A stretch of 63,819 nt of DNA from Clostridiales bacterium UBA3678 (GCA_002372935.1 DFJF01000013.1:50078-113896); one strand, 5' to 3'. Counted from the first letter of the stretch, positions 14,783 through 24,915 are shown. Notes: generated by a model from the letters alone, not told the origin. Numbers and translations are program-made.

Positions 14783-15387
14783 TCGTTTACTCCTTCTTTT
14801 TCATTCTTAATCCTAAATAGTATCTTAAAAAACTTTATAACTTTTTCTTTTATTCTTTTATACCAGCTTAATTCCTCTGTTAAAATAGGCAAATTATTCT
14901 GATATTCTCCTAAGCATTCTGGCTCTATGTCATTATAAACTCCAGCATTTCTAACTTTTTTTATTTGCTCAACTTTTTCTTCTGCCTCATTAGCTCCTTT
15001 TATTTGTTCAACTTTCTCTTCTACTTGATTAAATTCTCTTGCTTGCTCAGCTGTTTCTGCAATTTTATTATTCTCTTTATTCTTAGTTTCTGTTTCAACT
15101 TCTGCTTTTTCGTTTTGCAAATACTCTTTCTTCTTAAAATCTTCTGTACTATATATTTCTTCTCCCCAATACTTATTTGCAATCCATGCAAGTATTGCAT
15201 ATGTTTCATCTCTTAGATTTTGATCTTCTAAAGAAATGTCTTTACTTATTTTTGGTTTATATTCCGGATCTGAATTTGCCTTAATTAGTTGTGCAAATTC
15301 AAATGGAATTTTCTCTAATCTTTCATCATCTACTAATTTTAATATTTCTACTACTTCCGAATACGCTTTTTTTCTTTCCTCTTCCAT
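14779..15387 (-). CDS. hypothetical cytoplasmic protein with a coiled-coil centre
   Basis: A 202-residue soluble protein. The N-terminal 80 residues form a compact helical domain (K-A-Y-S-E-V-V-E-I-L, then I-P-F-E-F-A-Q-L-I) of a type I have seen only as uncharacterised in Clostridia. The centre is charged coiled coil with an internal repeat of E-E-K-V-E-Q-I-K, and the C-terminus is a basic amphipathic helix. It is the first gene of a four-gene unit with the membrane-anchored protein and the ABC exporter. No catalytic motif is visible. Confidence 0.7.
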   Translation of the reverse strand: MEEERKKAYSEVVEILKLVDDERLEKIPFEFAQLIKANSDPEYKPKISKDISLEDQNLRDETYAILAWIANKYWGEEIYSTEDFKKKEYLQNEKAEVETETKNKENNKIAETAEQAREFNQVEEKVEQIKGANEAEEKVEQIKKVRNAGVYNDIEPECLGEYQNNLPILTEELSWYKRIKEKVIKFFKILFRIKNEKEGVNE

Positions 15388-15472
15388 TGTTTTTCTCCAT
15401 TTCTTTCTTCTATAATTTCAATATTATTTTACTATAAAAAATTTTAAATATCAATACCAATATTGAATAATT

Positions 15473-15500
15473 TTGCTTTTTATGATACAATTTATACAAT
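15473..15500 (+). promoter_or_regulatory. promoter and leader of mutS2
   Basis: TTGCTT and TACAAT are spaced by 16 bases. Downstream, the leader carries an inverted repeat TAGTTTGC (15509-15516) / GCAAACTA (15543-15550) that would fold into a hairpin before the mutS2 start at 15610. Confidence 0.5.
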
Positions 15501-15609
15501 TTACTTTTTAGTTTGCCCTTAATAAATTTATATTTATAAAGAGCAAACTAATTATCATTATTAAAATACTAGAACATAGTAATTTACCTGTAGAGAGGAT
15601 TGAGCTAAA

Positions 15610-17977
15610 ATGAACAAAACTTATTTAAAAAAATTAGAATATGATAAAATTTTAAATGAATTGGAAAAATATTGTCACACATATATTGGCAAACAAAAAG
15701 TGGAAAATCTACTACCATCTTCTAATAAAGATTTTGTAAAAAAATCTCTATTAGAAACAGAGCAAGCTGTAAGTCTAATTGAAAGAAATACTACTCCACC
15801 AATATCAGAAATAGCAGATATTAGAGTTTATATAAAAATGCTTGAAAGCTCAAGTGCATTAACTGCCAAGGCATTGCTTGACATTTGTAATATATTAAAT
15901 ATGGCAGATGAATTGCAATCCTATTTTGCAAATTTTATAAATGATGAATCTTATGAAAATTTAAATATGTATTTTGATTCTTTATATACTAATTTAGCAA
16001 TTGTTAATAAAATTAAAACTTCTATTATAGATACAGACACAATTGCAGATAATGCTTCTTCAAATTTGTCTACAATAAGAAGACATATTAGACAAGCAGA
16101 ACAAGAAATAAAAAATAAATTGAATTCTTTATTGCATTCTTCTTATTCAAAATATATGCAAGAAAATGTTATTACAATGAGAAATGACAGATATGTTATT
16201 CCTGTAAAGCAAGAATTTAGAAATCTTGTAAAAGGCTTCGTTCATGACATTTCAAGTACAGGTTCAACAGTTTTTATAGAACCATTAGCTGTATTTGAAG
16301 CAAATAATACATTAAATAATTTAAAAGTAGAAGAGTCAGCAGAAATAGAAAAAATTTTACAAAATCTAAGTAATTTGCTAATCCCATACACAAACGAATT
16401 ACTAACAAATATAGAAGCAATTGGCAATTTAGATTTTATATTTGCAAAAGCAAAATATTCAAACTCTATAAAAGGTATCACTCCTAAAATCAATAATGAA
16501 AAATTTGTAAGTTTAATAAATGCAAGACATCCATTAATTGATTCAAATAAGGTAGTTCCAACCACTATCAGTATCGGTAAAGATTATAGTTTACTAATAA
16601 TTACCGGTCCAAACACAGGTGGAAAAACTGTTACACTAAAAACTGTTGGACTTTTGAGTTTAATGGCTTGCAGTGGATTAAATATTCCTGCAGATGAAAA
16701 ATCTAGTATTTATGTTTTTGATGAAATATACGCAGATATCGGTGATGACCAAAGTATTGCGGATTCTTTAAGCACATTTTCTAGCCACATAAAAAATATT
16801 TCAAACATTGTAAATGATGCAACTTCCAAAAGTCTTGTTCTTGTTGACGAATTAGGTTCAGGCACAGATCCTCTAGAAGGAGCAAATCTTGCAATAAGTA
16901 TATTAGAATTTTTCAAAAATTCAGATATTTTGACATTAGCAACCACACATTATCAAGAATTAAAACAATATGCATTAATCACAGAAGGTGTTCAAAATGC
17001 TAGTGTTGAATTTGATATAGAAAACTTAAAACCTACATATAGACTTTTAATAGGTATACCTCGGAAAAAGTAATGCATTTGCAATAAGTGAAAAATTGGG
17101 ATTAAAAAAAGAGATAATAGCTAATGCTTCTAATCGTTTAAAAAAGCAAGACATCGATTTTGAAACATTATTAAAATCAATTTATGATGATAAAATAAAA
17201 ATTGAAAAGGAAAAAGAAGAAATACAAAAAAATCTTCATCAAGTTGAAATATTAAAAAATAATTTACAAAGAGATGATTCAAAAATTCGTGAACAAGAAA
17301 AAGAAATTATAAATAAAGCAAAACTAAATGCAAGGCAAATATTGTTAGATGCCAAAGATGACGCAACTTCTCTAATAAACCAAATGAAAGAAATTTCAGA
17401 ATCATCTTCTGACTTAAAGAAATTAAACAATTTGCGTAATAGTTTAAATAATTCTATAAAAAATATATCAATAAGTGGAAATGAAGAACTTGAAATTATT
17501 CCTATAGATGAATCTAAAATTGTACCTGGAGCAAAAGTATTCATAAGTACTTTAGGGCAAAATGGAACAATTTTATCTAAGATAAGTAAATCAAAAGAGG
17601 TTCAAGTACAAATAGGACTAATAAAAACAAATGTAAATATTAAATACCTTGAAGAACCCAAAAAAATAAAAAATGATATAAACAGAACTCCACCATCTTT
17701 TGCAAACTATTCTTCTATATCTAAAACAAAAACAGTAAATTCAGAAATAAATGTAATCGGTCTAACTGTTGACCAAGCATTGCCTCTAATAGACAAATTT
17801 ATAGATGATTGTTTCCTAGCAAAATTAAAGACTGCACGAATAGTCCACGGAAAAGGCACAGGCAAACTTCGCGAAGGTATACATTCCTATCTAAAGAAAA
17901 ACAAAAGAGTTAAATCTTTTAGAATTGGTACCTATGGAGAGGGAGAAATGGGAGTAACAATTATTAATTTCAATTAG
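15610..17977 (+). CDS. mutS2: endonuclease MutS2, frame broken by one extra base at 17062
   Basis: MutS2 acts on recombination intermediates and stalled, collided ribosomes. The first frame (15610-17073) carries the MutS core: P-loop T-G-P-N-T-G-G-K-T near residue 335 and Walker B L-V-D-E-L-G-S-G-T-D-P-L-E-G near 420. It then runs into a stop three codons after CCT CGG. Removing the C at 17062 restores G-I-P-G-K-S-N-A-F-A-I-S and the second frame, with coiled coil and a C-terminal Smr nuclease domain (H-G-K-G-T-G-K-L-R) to 17977. The joined protein is about 788 residues, normal for the family. Both halves are undamaged, so the break is recent, artefactual or bypassed. Confidence 0.9.
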
Positions 17978-18038
17978 GGACGGTTCTTTTTCAAAAGGGG
18001 ACGGTTCTTTTTTGAAAAAGAACCGTCCCCTTTTGAAA
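17977..18038. repeat. dispersed palindromic repeat A, copy 1
   Basis: Two direct copies of a unit near GGGACGGTTCTTTTTCAAAA are followed by an inverted copy, forming a strong hairpin. It fills the whole gap between the convergent ends of mutS2 (its stop codon abuts the repeat) and the HD protein, and may serve as a two-way terminator. Other copies are at 20284-20370 and 30419-30481. Confidence 0.9.
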
Positions 18039-18048
18039 GTGTTACATT

Positions 18049-18603
18049 TTATATATTGTAAAAATATGTTGCTTCTAAATCAGCTTCATGTGTAAGTAAT
18101 GCAATTGGATATTTTTTGTAAGCCTCACCTATAGTTGAGTATATTTCTTTTGGCTCTGTATATCCCATATGCCAACGAATTGAATATTTTTCTTCTGGAG
18201 TTAATTTTATATATTCTGTGATCATCATTACAGATTTTTCTCCATGACCATATGGAATAGTATCATCTATTGTATAATATGGTACCTTTTCCCACACACC
18301 TAAAGCATTTTTTGCATTTCTATAATCTACTTTATAAAAATTAGTTTTGCAAATATCATGTAATAATCCAATTATTATTATTGATTCTTTTGAAATTTCT
18401 ATAGGTTTAATAGATGTTCTAACTTTATGTTCTAATATTTCATATACTTTCATACTATGTTCCATTAATCCTTTTTCATAGCATCCATGAAATCTAGTGC
18501 TCGCAGGTGCTTTGAAAAAATCAGACTTTTTCAAAAAATCAATTAAATTTTCTATTCCTTCTCTATTAGTGCTTCTTAATAAATTTATAAATTCTTCTTC
18601 CAT
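18049..18603 (-). CDS. HD-domain phosphohydrolase
   Basis: The 184-residue protein has HD-superfamily metal ligands: H in M-E-H-S-M near residue 50, the H-D pair in G-L-L-H-D-I-C near 82-83, a later H-G-E-K, and a D in T-H-E-A-D near the C-terminus. Such proteins hydrolyse nucleotides or nucleic-acid phosphates; the exact substrate is not determinable. The ribosome binding site is AAGGGAG. Its 3' end faces mutS2 across repeat A. Confidence 0.85.
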   Translation of the reverse strand: MEEEFINLLRSTNREGIENLIDFLKKSDFFKAPASTRFHGCYEKGLMEHSMKVYEILEHKVRTSIKPIEISKESIIIIGLLHDICKTNFYKVDYRNAKNALGVWEKVPYYTIDDTIPYGHGEKSVMMITEYIKLTPEEKYSIRWHMGYTEPKEIYSTIGEAYKKYPIALLTHEADLEATYFYNI

Positions 18604-18687
18604 TTTTTCTCCCTTTCAGCCAAAAATCAAGCAATTAAACAATAAGGTAGCAACCTAGATTGCAAGTTTTTTGATACTTTTCTAGTA

Positions 18688-19344
18688 CTATTTTTCCAAC
18701 TGTTCCTTTACTTTTGCAGCTTTCTTCTTTATCCTTTGAATTGCTGTATCTACTGACTTCACTTTAGTTTCTAACTTTTCTGCAATAGCAACATAAGAAT
18801 ATCCATTTTTATATAGTTTTAAAACTTTTTTTTCAAATTCACTTAAATTTTCATTTATATTTTTTTCAACAGAATACATATATTCTTTTTTAGTTATAAT
18901 ATCTAATGGATCCTCTGAATTTTTATTAGAATTTAAAACTTCTATAATAGTTGTTTCTCCATCTTCATCATCTTCAAATGCGGCCGCATTTAGAGACAAT
19001 GACGAATTTAATGGTATATGTTTCTGTCTATTTGAATTTTTTACAGCTGTTATTAATTGTCTTTCTATACATATTGTTGCAAATGTTTTAAAAGAATTTT
19101 GTTTTTCTCTATCATATGATTTAACAGCTTTGTATAGCCCAATATACCCTTCTTGTAATATATCTTCTTTCTCTGAACCAGCCATAAAGAATTTGTTAGC
19201 TTTTGCATTAACAATATCTTTATATCTATTTATAAGACAATCTAAAGCATTGTTATTTTGGTTATCTATTGCCTCTTTTATTAAGTTTTCGTCTGTCATA
19301 TTTTTATATTTTTCCTCTAAACGAAAAACATCCAATTCCGTCAT
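18688..19344 (-). CDS. sigH: RNA polymerase sporulation sigma factor SigH
   Basis: Early sporulation and stationary-phase sigma factor. About 218 residues. Region 2 has D-I-L-Q-E-G-Y-I-G-L-Y-K-A-V and F-K-T-F-A-T-I-C-I-E-R-Q-L-I; region 4 has the helix-turn-helix Y-S-Y-V-A-I-A-E-K-L-E-T-K-V-K-S-V-D-T-A. The frame is open six codons further upstream, but the GGAGGG site lies 10 bases before the ATG at 19344, inside that extension. In many Firmicutes sigH neighbours rpmG-secE-nusG; here it is 43 kb away. Confidence 0.94.
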   Translation of the reverse strand: MTELDVFRLEEKYKNMTDENLIKEAIDNQNNNALDCLINRYKDIVNAKANKFFMAGSEKEDILQEGYIGLYKAVKSYDREKQNSFKTFATICIERQLITAVKNSNRQKHIPLNSSLSLNAAAFEDDEDGETTIIEVLNSNKNSEDPLDIITKKEYMYSVEKNINENLSEFEKKVLKLYKNGYSYVAIAEKLETKVKSVDTAIQRIKKKAAKVKEQLEK

Positions 19345-19493
19345 ATTCTGTTGTCCCTCCATATAAAGTATAAATTTATTATATTAATAAAACTTAGATA
19401 TGTCAAGAGTTTTAGAAAATTTTACATTTTTGTAATCTTTTGTTACTACTCATAATCAATTATTTTTTAAATTTTTTTTTAATAATTTTTAAT

Positions 19494-19509
19494 TTCGGAA
19501 TATTCCGAA
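19494..19509. promoter_or_regulatory. perfect 16-base palindrome, candidate operator
   Basis: TTCGGAATATTCCGAA is fully symmetric and sits just upstream of the promoter-like sequences (TTGTAA, 16 bases, TATACT) of the XRE gene. It is also within 150 bases of the sigH start. XRE repressors usually bind such dyads and control their own gene. Confidence 0.55.
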
Positions 19510-19581
19510 TATTTTCAGTTATTGTTTTGATATTATTGTAAATAATTAAATATGAATTATACTCAAAAGGATGTGTTTTCT

Positions 19582-19833
19582 ATGCTAATATCTGAAGCAA
19601 TAAAACATAGAATAAATGAGCTTTTAAAGCAAAATAATATAAGTGCCTACAAGTTGTCACTTATAGCTGGTATGTCGCCATCAATAATAAGTGATTGCCA
19701 AAGAGGAAAAGTTAAAGAGCCAACTATAAGTTCAATAATACTTATTTGTGAAGGTCTTGGAATTGAATTGAAAGATTTTTTTGATTCTCCACTTTTTCAA
19801 GATGTAGAGCCAATTGACAGATTTAATAAATAA
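19582..19833 (+). CDS. XRE-family helix-turn-helix regulator
   Basis: An 83-residue DNA-binding protein. The helix-turn-helix covers about residues 15-55 with Y-K-L-S-L-I-A-G-M-S-P-S-I-I-S-D and the following G-K-V-K-E-P-T-I-S-S-I, plus I-C-E-G-L-G-I, a classic Cro/C1 layout. There is no extra effector domain. The frame opens at 19552, but an AAAGGATG site stands 10 bases before the ATG at 19582. It is one of the few plus-strand genes and is divergent from sigH. Confidence 0.87.
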   Translation: MLISEAIKHRINELLKQNNISAYKLSLIAGMSPSIISDCQRGKVKEPTISSIILICEGLGIELKDFFDSPLFQDVEPIDRFNK

Positions 19834-19902
19834 TAAAATATTTTTTTTCAAAAATTAGCTAATTTTTAAATTTTTATTGTGTATTTAATGTCTAACCAAA
19901 AG

Positions 19903-20232
19903 TTATATCTTAATATCTACAATATCTTTACAGTTATCCCAGTCAACTATTTTTACACATTTATATTTTTTTTCAATTTTATTAAAAGTATCTTTTTTTG
20001 TATCATTTGAATCTAAATCCATTATTAAAATTTGATTTATATTATCTTCTTTATTGTATAAAATTTTAAAAACTAGTGAATTTAAAATTTTTTCCACTTC
20101 ATTTTTGTCATTTCCAAGCTTAACAATCATATATGTATTTTTCTTGTTTTTATAAAACGCCTCTTCAATTATTTTAAAAAGTCCAAATAATGCTAATGTC
20201 CATATAATAATATTTATAATAAAATTTGCCAT
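19903..20232 (-). CDS. small membrane-anchored protein of unknown function
   Basis: About 109 residues: an N-terminal membrane helix (F-I-I-N-I-I-I-W-T-L-A-L-F-G-L-F) followed by a soluble domain with alternating strands and helices (Y-M-I-V-K-L-G-N-D-K-N-E-V-E and I-L-I-M-D-L-D-S). Similar one-helix proteins in Clostridia are uncharacterised. A GGAG site 9 bases before the ATG at 20232 decides the start over an upstream ATG at 20247. Confidence 0.65.
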   Translation of the reverse strand: MANFIINIIIWTLALFGLFKIIEEAFYKNKKNTYMIVKLGNDKNEVEKILNSLVFKILYNKEDNINQILIMDLDSNDTKKDTFNKIEKKYKCVKIVDWDNCKDIVDIKI

Positions 20233-20283
20233 TGTTACCATCTCCATTTTACATAATCTTTATACTATTATATGACTTTCATT

Positions 20284-20370
20284 TGGGGACGGTTCTTTTT
20301 CAAAAGGGGACGGTTCTTTTTAAAAAAAGAACCGTCCCCTTTTGAAAAAGAACCGTCCCCTTTTGAAAAT
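20284..20370. repeat. dispersed palindromic repeat A, copy 2
   Basis: The longest copy: two direct units followed by two inverted units of GGGGACGGTTCTTTTT plus CAAAA, giving nested perfect hairpins. It lies between two minus-strand genes, four bases from the smc stop codon, and would act as the smc terminator. Confidence 0.9.
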
Positions 20371-20374
20371 AAAA

Positions 20375-23300
20375 TTATAATTTTATTGAAAGTAATTTTG
20401 AAATTCCCTTTTCCTCCATTGTAACACCATAAACAGTATCTGCTGCCTCCATTGTGCCTTTTCTGTGTGTAATTACTAAAAATTGTGTATCTGGTGAAAA
20501 CTTTTTTAAAAATTCTGCATATCTATATACATTTACATCATCAAGTGCAGCTTCAATTTCATCTAACACGCAGAAAGGTGCTGGATTCATTTTTAAAATT
20601 GCAAACAATAATGCTATTGCTGTAAATGCTCTTTCTCCACCTGACAATGAAAGCATATTTTGAAGCTTTTTTCCTGGTGGTTGTGCAATAATATCAATTC
20701 CACATTCTAATACATTATTCTCATCTTCTAATGAAATACTTGCCTTACCTCCTCCAAACAATTCTTTAAAAACTTCTCCAAAATTTTTATTTATAATTGC
20801 AAATTTTTCTTTGAATTGTTCTTTCATCGTATTTGTAATATCTATTATCATTTTATTTAATTTGCTCATTGTATTTTCTAAATCTAGTCTTTGCTCACAC
20901 ATAAAATCATAACGTTTTTGCAAATTTTTATATTCTTCAATTGATCCTATATTAATACTACCCAAATCTCTAATTTCTGCATGTAAATTATTTACTTTTC
21001 TTTGAGTTAAAGTAATATTTTCCGGTTTTGTAAATTCATATGTCGCATTTGGAGTAAGCTCATATTCCTCCCAAAGTTTGTTCACTTCTTCATTTAAATA
21101 TTCATCAATTTTATTTTTTCTTGCGTCTAATTTTACAATTTGTGATTTTAAGTCTTCTATAATTCTAAACTCCTCAGATTGTTCTTTTTCTTTTGCATCT
21201 AATTTTTCATTTGCTTTTATTCTGTCTTGTCTTAATTGTTCAATATTATTTCCACTATTTTTAACATCTTGTTTTATCTGCTCAATCTTTTTTATAGAAT
21301 ACTCTATTTTAATATTTAAATTTTCTATTTCTTTTTTTGACTCTTCTATTTGCTTTTCTTTAATCTGTACATTATTCTTGTTATTTTTGATTTCTTGATT
21401 AATCATGTTAGTTATTTCTTCTATAGAATTTTCACTTTCATCAAATGATGAAACAGAAATTTTTAAATTTGTGATATCAAAATTTAAATTATCCACTTTA
21501 TTTTGAGTTTCTTTGTTTACAGATGCAAATTTGGTTATAACATCTTGTAATTCTTCATTTATCTTGTTTATGCTCTCAATATTTTTTGTATTTACAACAA
21601 TTTCTTTCTGAATCTCTTCTTTTTGGCTTTTTAAAGACTCTTCTTCTTTTCTTAGTTTTTCTATTGTTTTTTCGATTCTTGAAATTTCATTATTTATTCC
21701 TTCTTGTTTTTGTAGTTCTACATTATATATTATTTCAATTTCTTGCAATTTTTTTGTTAATTCTTGTTCTTTTTCCAATACTTCTTCTGAACTTACTAAA
21801 ACTCTATGTTTTTCATTATTTATCTCTTTTATTTTATCTTTTAAAACTTCTATTTCTTTAGAAAGTTTTTCAATTTCTTTGCTTCTTCCTAAAATGTTTA
21901 TTGTTTTCTTAGCAACAGACCCCCCTGTCATTCCACCTGATGGATTAATAATATCTCCATCTATTGTAACAATTCTAAAAGAATAATTATTATTTTTTGC
22001 AACCAAAATTGCATTCTCCATATTGTCTACAATTAAAATTCTTCCAAGTAAACTAAAAATTATTTGTTCATATTTTTTATCATATTTTATCAAATCTGAT
22101 GCAATTCCTTGTATTCCTGGATTTTTTCCCTTTATATTTTCAATTTTTCTCCCTTTAACCGCAGTTATTGGCAAAAATGAAGCCCTTCCTAAATTGTTTT
22201 TTCTCAAATAATCAATTAATTTTTTTGCATCTTGCTCATTTTCTGTAACAATATTTTGTAAACTTGCTCCCAAAGCCATTTCGATTGCAGTTTGATATTT
22301 TTCTGGAACATCTATTAAATCTGCCAATGCTCCATTCATTCCATTCCCTAGCTCTTTTATATTTTCACAATCTTTTAAAAGAGCCTTTACACTTCTTGCA
22401 TATCCCTCTTTTTCCTTTTCAGTTTCCACCAAAAATCTATGTCTTGACTCTTTCATTCTCATTTCTTGTGTAAAATTATTTATCTTAATATCATAATTCT
22501 TAATTAAATTTTCTACATTTTGCTTTTTTTCATCAATATTTTCTAACTGTTTTGTAGCATCATTTTTATTTTTTTGAGCCTCATAAAATTCTTTTTGTAT
22601 ATCATTTTTGACAAAACTTATTCTGTCTTTTTCAGATATATTACTAGAAATTTCTTTTTGTATTTGCAATATTCTCCTATCAACATTTGAAATATTAGCA
22701 TTTTGAGCTTTTATATCTGATTCTAAGTTGTATTTTTTATCTGTATTTTCTTCAACTTTTCTCTTTGATTCTTCTATTTTTAGCTCTTTATCTGAAAAAG
22801 TCTCCATGATTTTATTTAATTCCTTTTGTTTTTCTTTAAGCTCATTTAAAAATTTTTCTTTGCTCTCTTTTAAACTAGTTCTCTTATCTAATTTTGATGT
22901 TATTTCTTCTTCAGAATTTTTTATTTTATTCTGTAATTCTTGAATTTCTTTGTTATATCTCTCTATATTTTGCTCATTGTTTTCAATTTTTGACTTAAAA
23001 ACATTAATGTCAGAATTTATCTGCTCTTGTTTCTTCTGACTTTCAAATCCAATATTCTGCATAGATTCAATCTTTTCTGTAAGCTCATCTATTGTGTTTT
23101 TTAATTCTTCTTTTATTATTTTTATTTTTTCAAGTTTTCCTTCTTCCACATTACAACTCTCAGTAATAGAACTAGTTTCTTCAATAATTTTCTGAATATC
23201 TTTTTTATATTTTTCAATATTATATGTAAAAAGTCCGACTTCTATATTTTTTAATTCTTGTTTTAAATCCAAATATTTTCTTGCTTTATCAGATTGCTCT

Positions 23301-23917
23301 TTTAGAGGCACTAAATTTGCTTCAATTTCGGTTAAAATATCATTTATCCTTAATAAATTTAATTTTGTATGTTCAAGTTTTTTTTCAGACTCTTCTTTTC
23401 TTGTCTTATACTTTACAATTCCTGCTGCCTCTTCAAAAACATTTCTTCTATCTTCAGACTTCGTACTCAAAATATCATCGATTTTGCCCTGTCCAATAAT
23501 AGAATATCCATCTTTTCCAATGCCTGTATCCATAAATAGCTCTAAAACATCTTTTAATCTACAAGGTACTTTATTTATAAAATATCCTGTTTCACCACTT
23601 CTATATATTTTTCTAGTAATTGTAACTTCAGTATATTCTATTGGCAACTTTCCATCACTATTGTCAAAAATTAATGAAGCTTCTGCATACCCTAAAGATT
23701 TTCGATTTTGAGTCCCTAAAAAAATAATATCACTAGATTTACCTGTTCTAAGTGTTTTCATACTTTGTTCACCAAGTACCCATTTTATACAGTCTACAAT
23801 ATTGCTTTTCCCTGAACCATTTGGTCCAATTACAACAGTAAATCCAGGCATAAATTCCAATATGGTTTTATCTGCAAAAGATTTAAATCCCTGCATCTCT
23901 AGTCTTTTTAAGTACAT
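20375..23917 (-). CDS. smc: chromosome segregation protein SMC
   Basis: Condensin ATPase that organises and segregates the chromosome with ScpAB. It is 1180 residues, normal length. Walker A G-P-N-G-S-G-K-S-N is at about 32-40, followed by two long coiled-coil arms around a hinge at about 500-680 with the G-G-M-T-G-G-S segment. The ABC signature L-S-L-S-G-G-E-R-A is near 1080 and Walker B V-L-D-E-I-E-A-A-L-D near 1105. The ribosome binding site is AAAAAGGAG. rnc and ftsY, frequent neighbours, are absent. Confidence 0.97.
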   Translation of the reverse strand: MYLKRLEMQGFKSFADKTILEFMPGFTVVIGPNGSGKSNIVDCIKWVLGEQSMKTLRTGKSSDIIFLGTQNRKSLGYAEASLIFDNSDGKLPIEYTEVTITRKIYRSGETGYFINKVPCRLKDVLELFMDTGIGKDGYSIIGQGKIDDILSTKSEDRRNVFEEAAGIVKYKTRKEESEKKLEHTKLNLLRINDILTEIEANLVPLKEQSDKARKYLDLKQELKNIEVGLFTYNIEKYKKDIQKIIEETSSITESCNVEEGKLEKIKIIKEELKNTIDELTEKIESMQNIGFESQKKQEQINSDINVFKSKIENNEQNIERYNKEIQELQNKIKNSEEEITSKLDKRTSLKESKEKFLNELKEKQKELNKIMETFSDKELKIEESKRKVEENTDKKYNLESDIKAQNANISNVDRRILQIQKEISSNISEKDRISFVKNDIQKEFYEAQKNKNDATKQLENIDEKKQNVENLIKNYDIKINNFTQEMRMKESRHRFLVETEKEKEGYARSVKALLKDCENIKELGNGMNGALADLIDVPEKYQTAIEMALGASLQNIVTENEQDAKKLIDYLRKNNLGRASFLPITAVKGRKIENIKGKNPGIQGIASDLIKYDKKYEQIIFSLLGRILIVDNMENAILVAKNNNYSFRIVTIDGDIINPSGGMTGGSVAKKTINILGRSKEIEKLSKEIEVLKDKIKEINNEKHRVLVSSEEVLEKEQELTKKLQEIEIIYNVELQKQEGINNEISRIEKTIEKLRKEEESLKSQKEEIQKEIVVNTKNIESINKINEELQDVITKFASVNKETQNKVDNLNFDITNLKISVSSFDESENSIEEITNMINQEIKNNKNNVQIKEKQIEESKKEIENLNIKIEYSIKKIEQIKQDVKNSGNNIEQLRQDRIKANEKLDAKEKEQSEEFRIIEDLKSQIVKLDARKNKIDEYLNEEVNKLWEEYELTPNATYEFTKPENITLTQRKVNNLHAEIRDLGSINIGSIEEYKNLQKRYDFMCEQRLDLENTMSKLNKMIIDITNTMKEQFKEKFAIINKNFGEVFKELFGGGKASISLEDENNVLECGIDIIAQPPGKKLQNMLSLSGGERAFTAIALLFAILKMNPAPFCVLDEIEAALDDVNVYRYAEFLKKFSPDTQFLVITHRKGTMEAADTVYGVTMEEKGISKLLSIKL

Positions 23918-24051
23918 AATTTTTCTCCTTTTTAATATCTTTTGTCATTTTATCACATTATTTTTAAATAATCAATCAGAACAAATCTTTAAAATTAAGT
24001 TAATATTTCAAAGATATTTAAACTACTATAGTAAATGATAATGAGAATTTA

Positions 24052-24915
24052 TCATGCTTCTCTCTTCCAATAAAACAAATATTGCTGTGCAATTCCTTCA
24101 AGTGCTCCAAATTTTTCATTTGCTATTTTCATTATTTCTTTTTTACTTACTTTAGTTTCATCTTCATTTTTTATATATAATTCATTCATAACACGTCTTA
24201 CCCAAACATCAATTGGGAAAACATCAAACCTTTTTAAAGTAGAAAATAGTAGAATACAATCTGCAACTTTTGGTCCCACACCTGATAATTTTAATAATTC
24301 ATCTCTTGCAGTTAATGTATCTTCTGTATGCATTTTTTCTAAATCTACTTTCTTATCTAAAATTAAATGTGTAGTTTCAAATAATCTTATATCTCTAAAT
24401 CCTGTTCCAAGGTCTCTAAAATCTTGAACTGAAACATTTTTTAATTGTTCTGCATTTGGAAAAGTATAATATTTTTTTCCATTCCATTCAATTTCATTAC
24501 CATATTTTTTTGCAATTTTTTCTATTATCCCCTTTATCCTTGGTATATTATTATTTGCAGATATAATAAAAGAAATTGTTGTTTCCCATAAATCTTGATT
24601 TAATATTCGTATTCCTCTTCCATATTCAATACTATTTTTCAAATACTGATCTATATGTGATAATTTATCTTTTATCTCGTCATAATTTCTATTTAAATCA
24701 AAATATTCTTCTACTATATTTTTTATATTTCCATTTAGCATGCCGCAAAAAATTATTTTTTCATCATCTTTCTTTACACTCAATACACCATTTTTTATAA
24801 CTCCAATATAGCTCTTGTCATTTTGTTTATTCCATCTAAAGCACTGGCCACATTCAAATATATCTTTTAGTTCAAATGATTCTTGATTTTCTATTATATA
24901 TTTTTGTTCTTTCAT
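24052..24915 (-). CDS. ogg: 8-oxoguanine DNA glycosylase (OGG1 family)
   Basis: Bifunctional glycosylase/AP lyase that removes oxidised guanine from DNA. About 287 residues: an OGG N-terminal domain with F-E-C-G-Q-C-F-R-W, then a helix-hairpin-helix-GPD region with L-S-G-V-G-P-K-V-A-D-C, whose lysine is the Schiff-base nucleophile, and F-P-I-D-V-W-V-R-R, whose aspartate is catalytic. Start choice is unsure: the GGGAGG site is 13 bases from the ATG at 24915 and one base from a nearer ATG at 24927. The upstream part of the frame overlaps the terminator of the neighbouring gene. Confidence 0.92.
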   Translation of the reverse strand: MKEQKYIIENQESFELKDIFECGQCFRWNKQNDKSYIGVIKNGVLSVKKDDEKIIFCGMLNGNIKNIVEEYFDLNRNYDEIKDKLSHIDQYLKNSIEYGRGIRILNQDLWETTISFIISANNNIPRIKGIIEKIAKKYGNEIEWNGKKYYTFPNAEQLKNVSVQDFRDLGTGFRDIRLFETTHLILDKKVDLEKMHTEDTLTARDELLKLSGVGPKVADCILLFSTLKRFDVFPIDVWVRRVMNELYIKNEDETKVSKKEIMKIANEKFGALEGIAQQYLFYWKREA

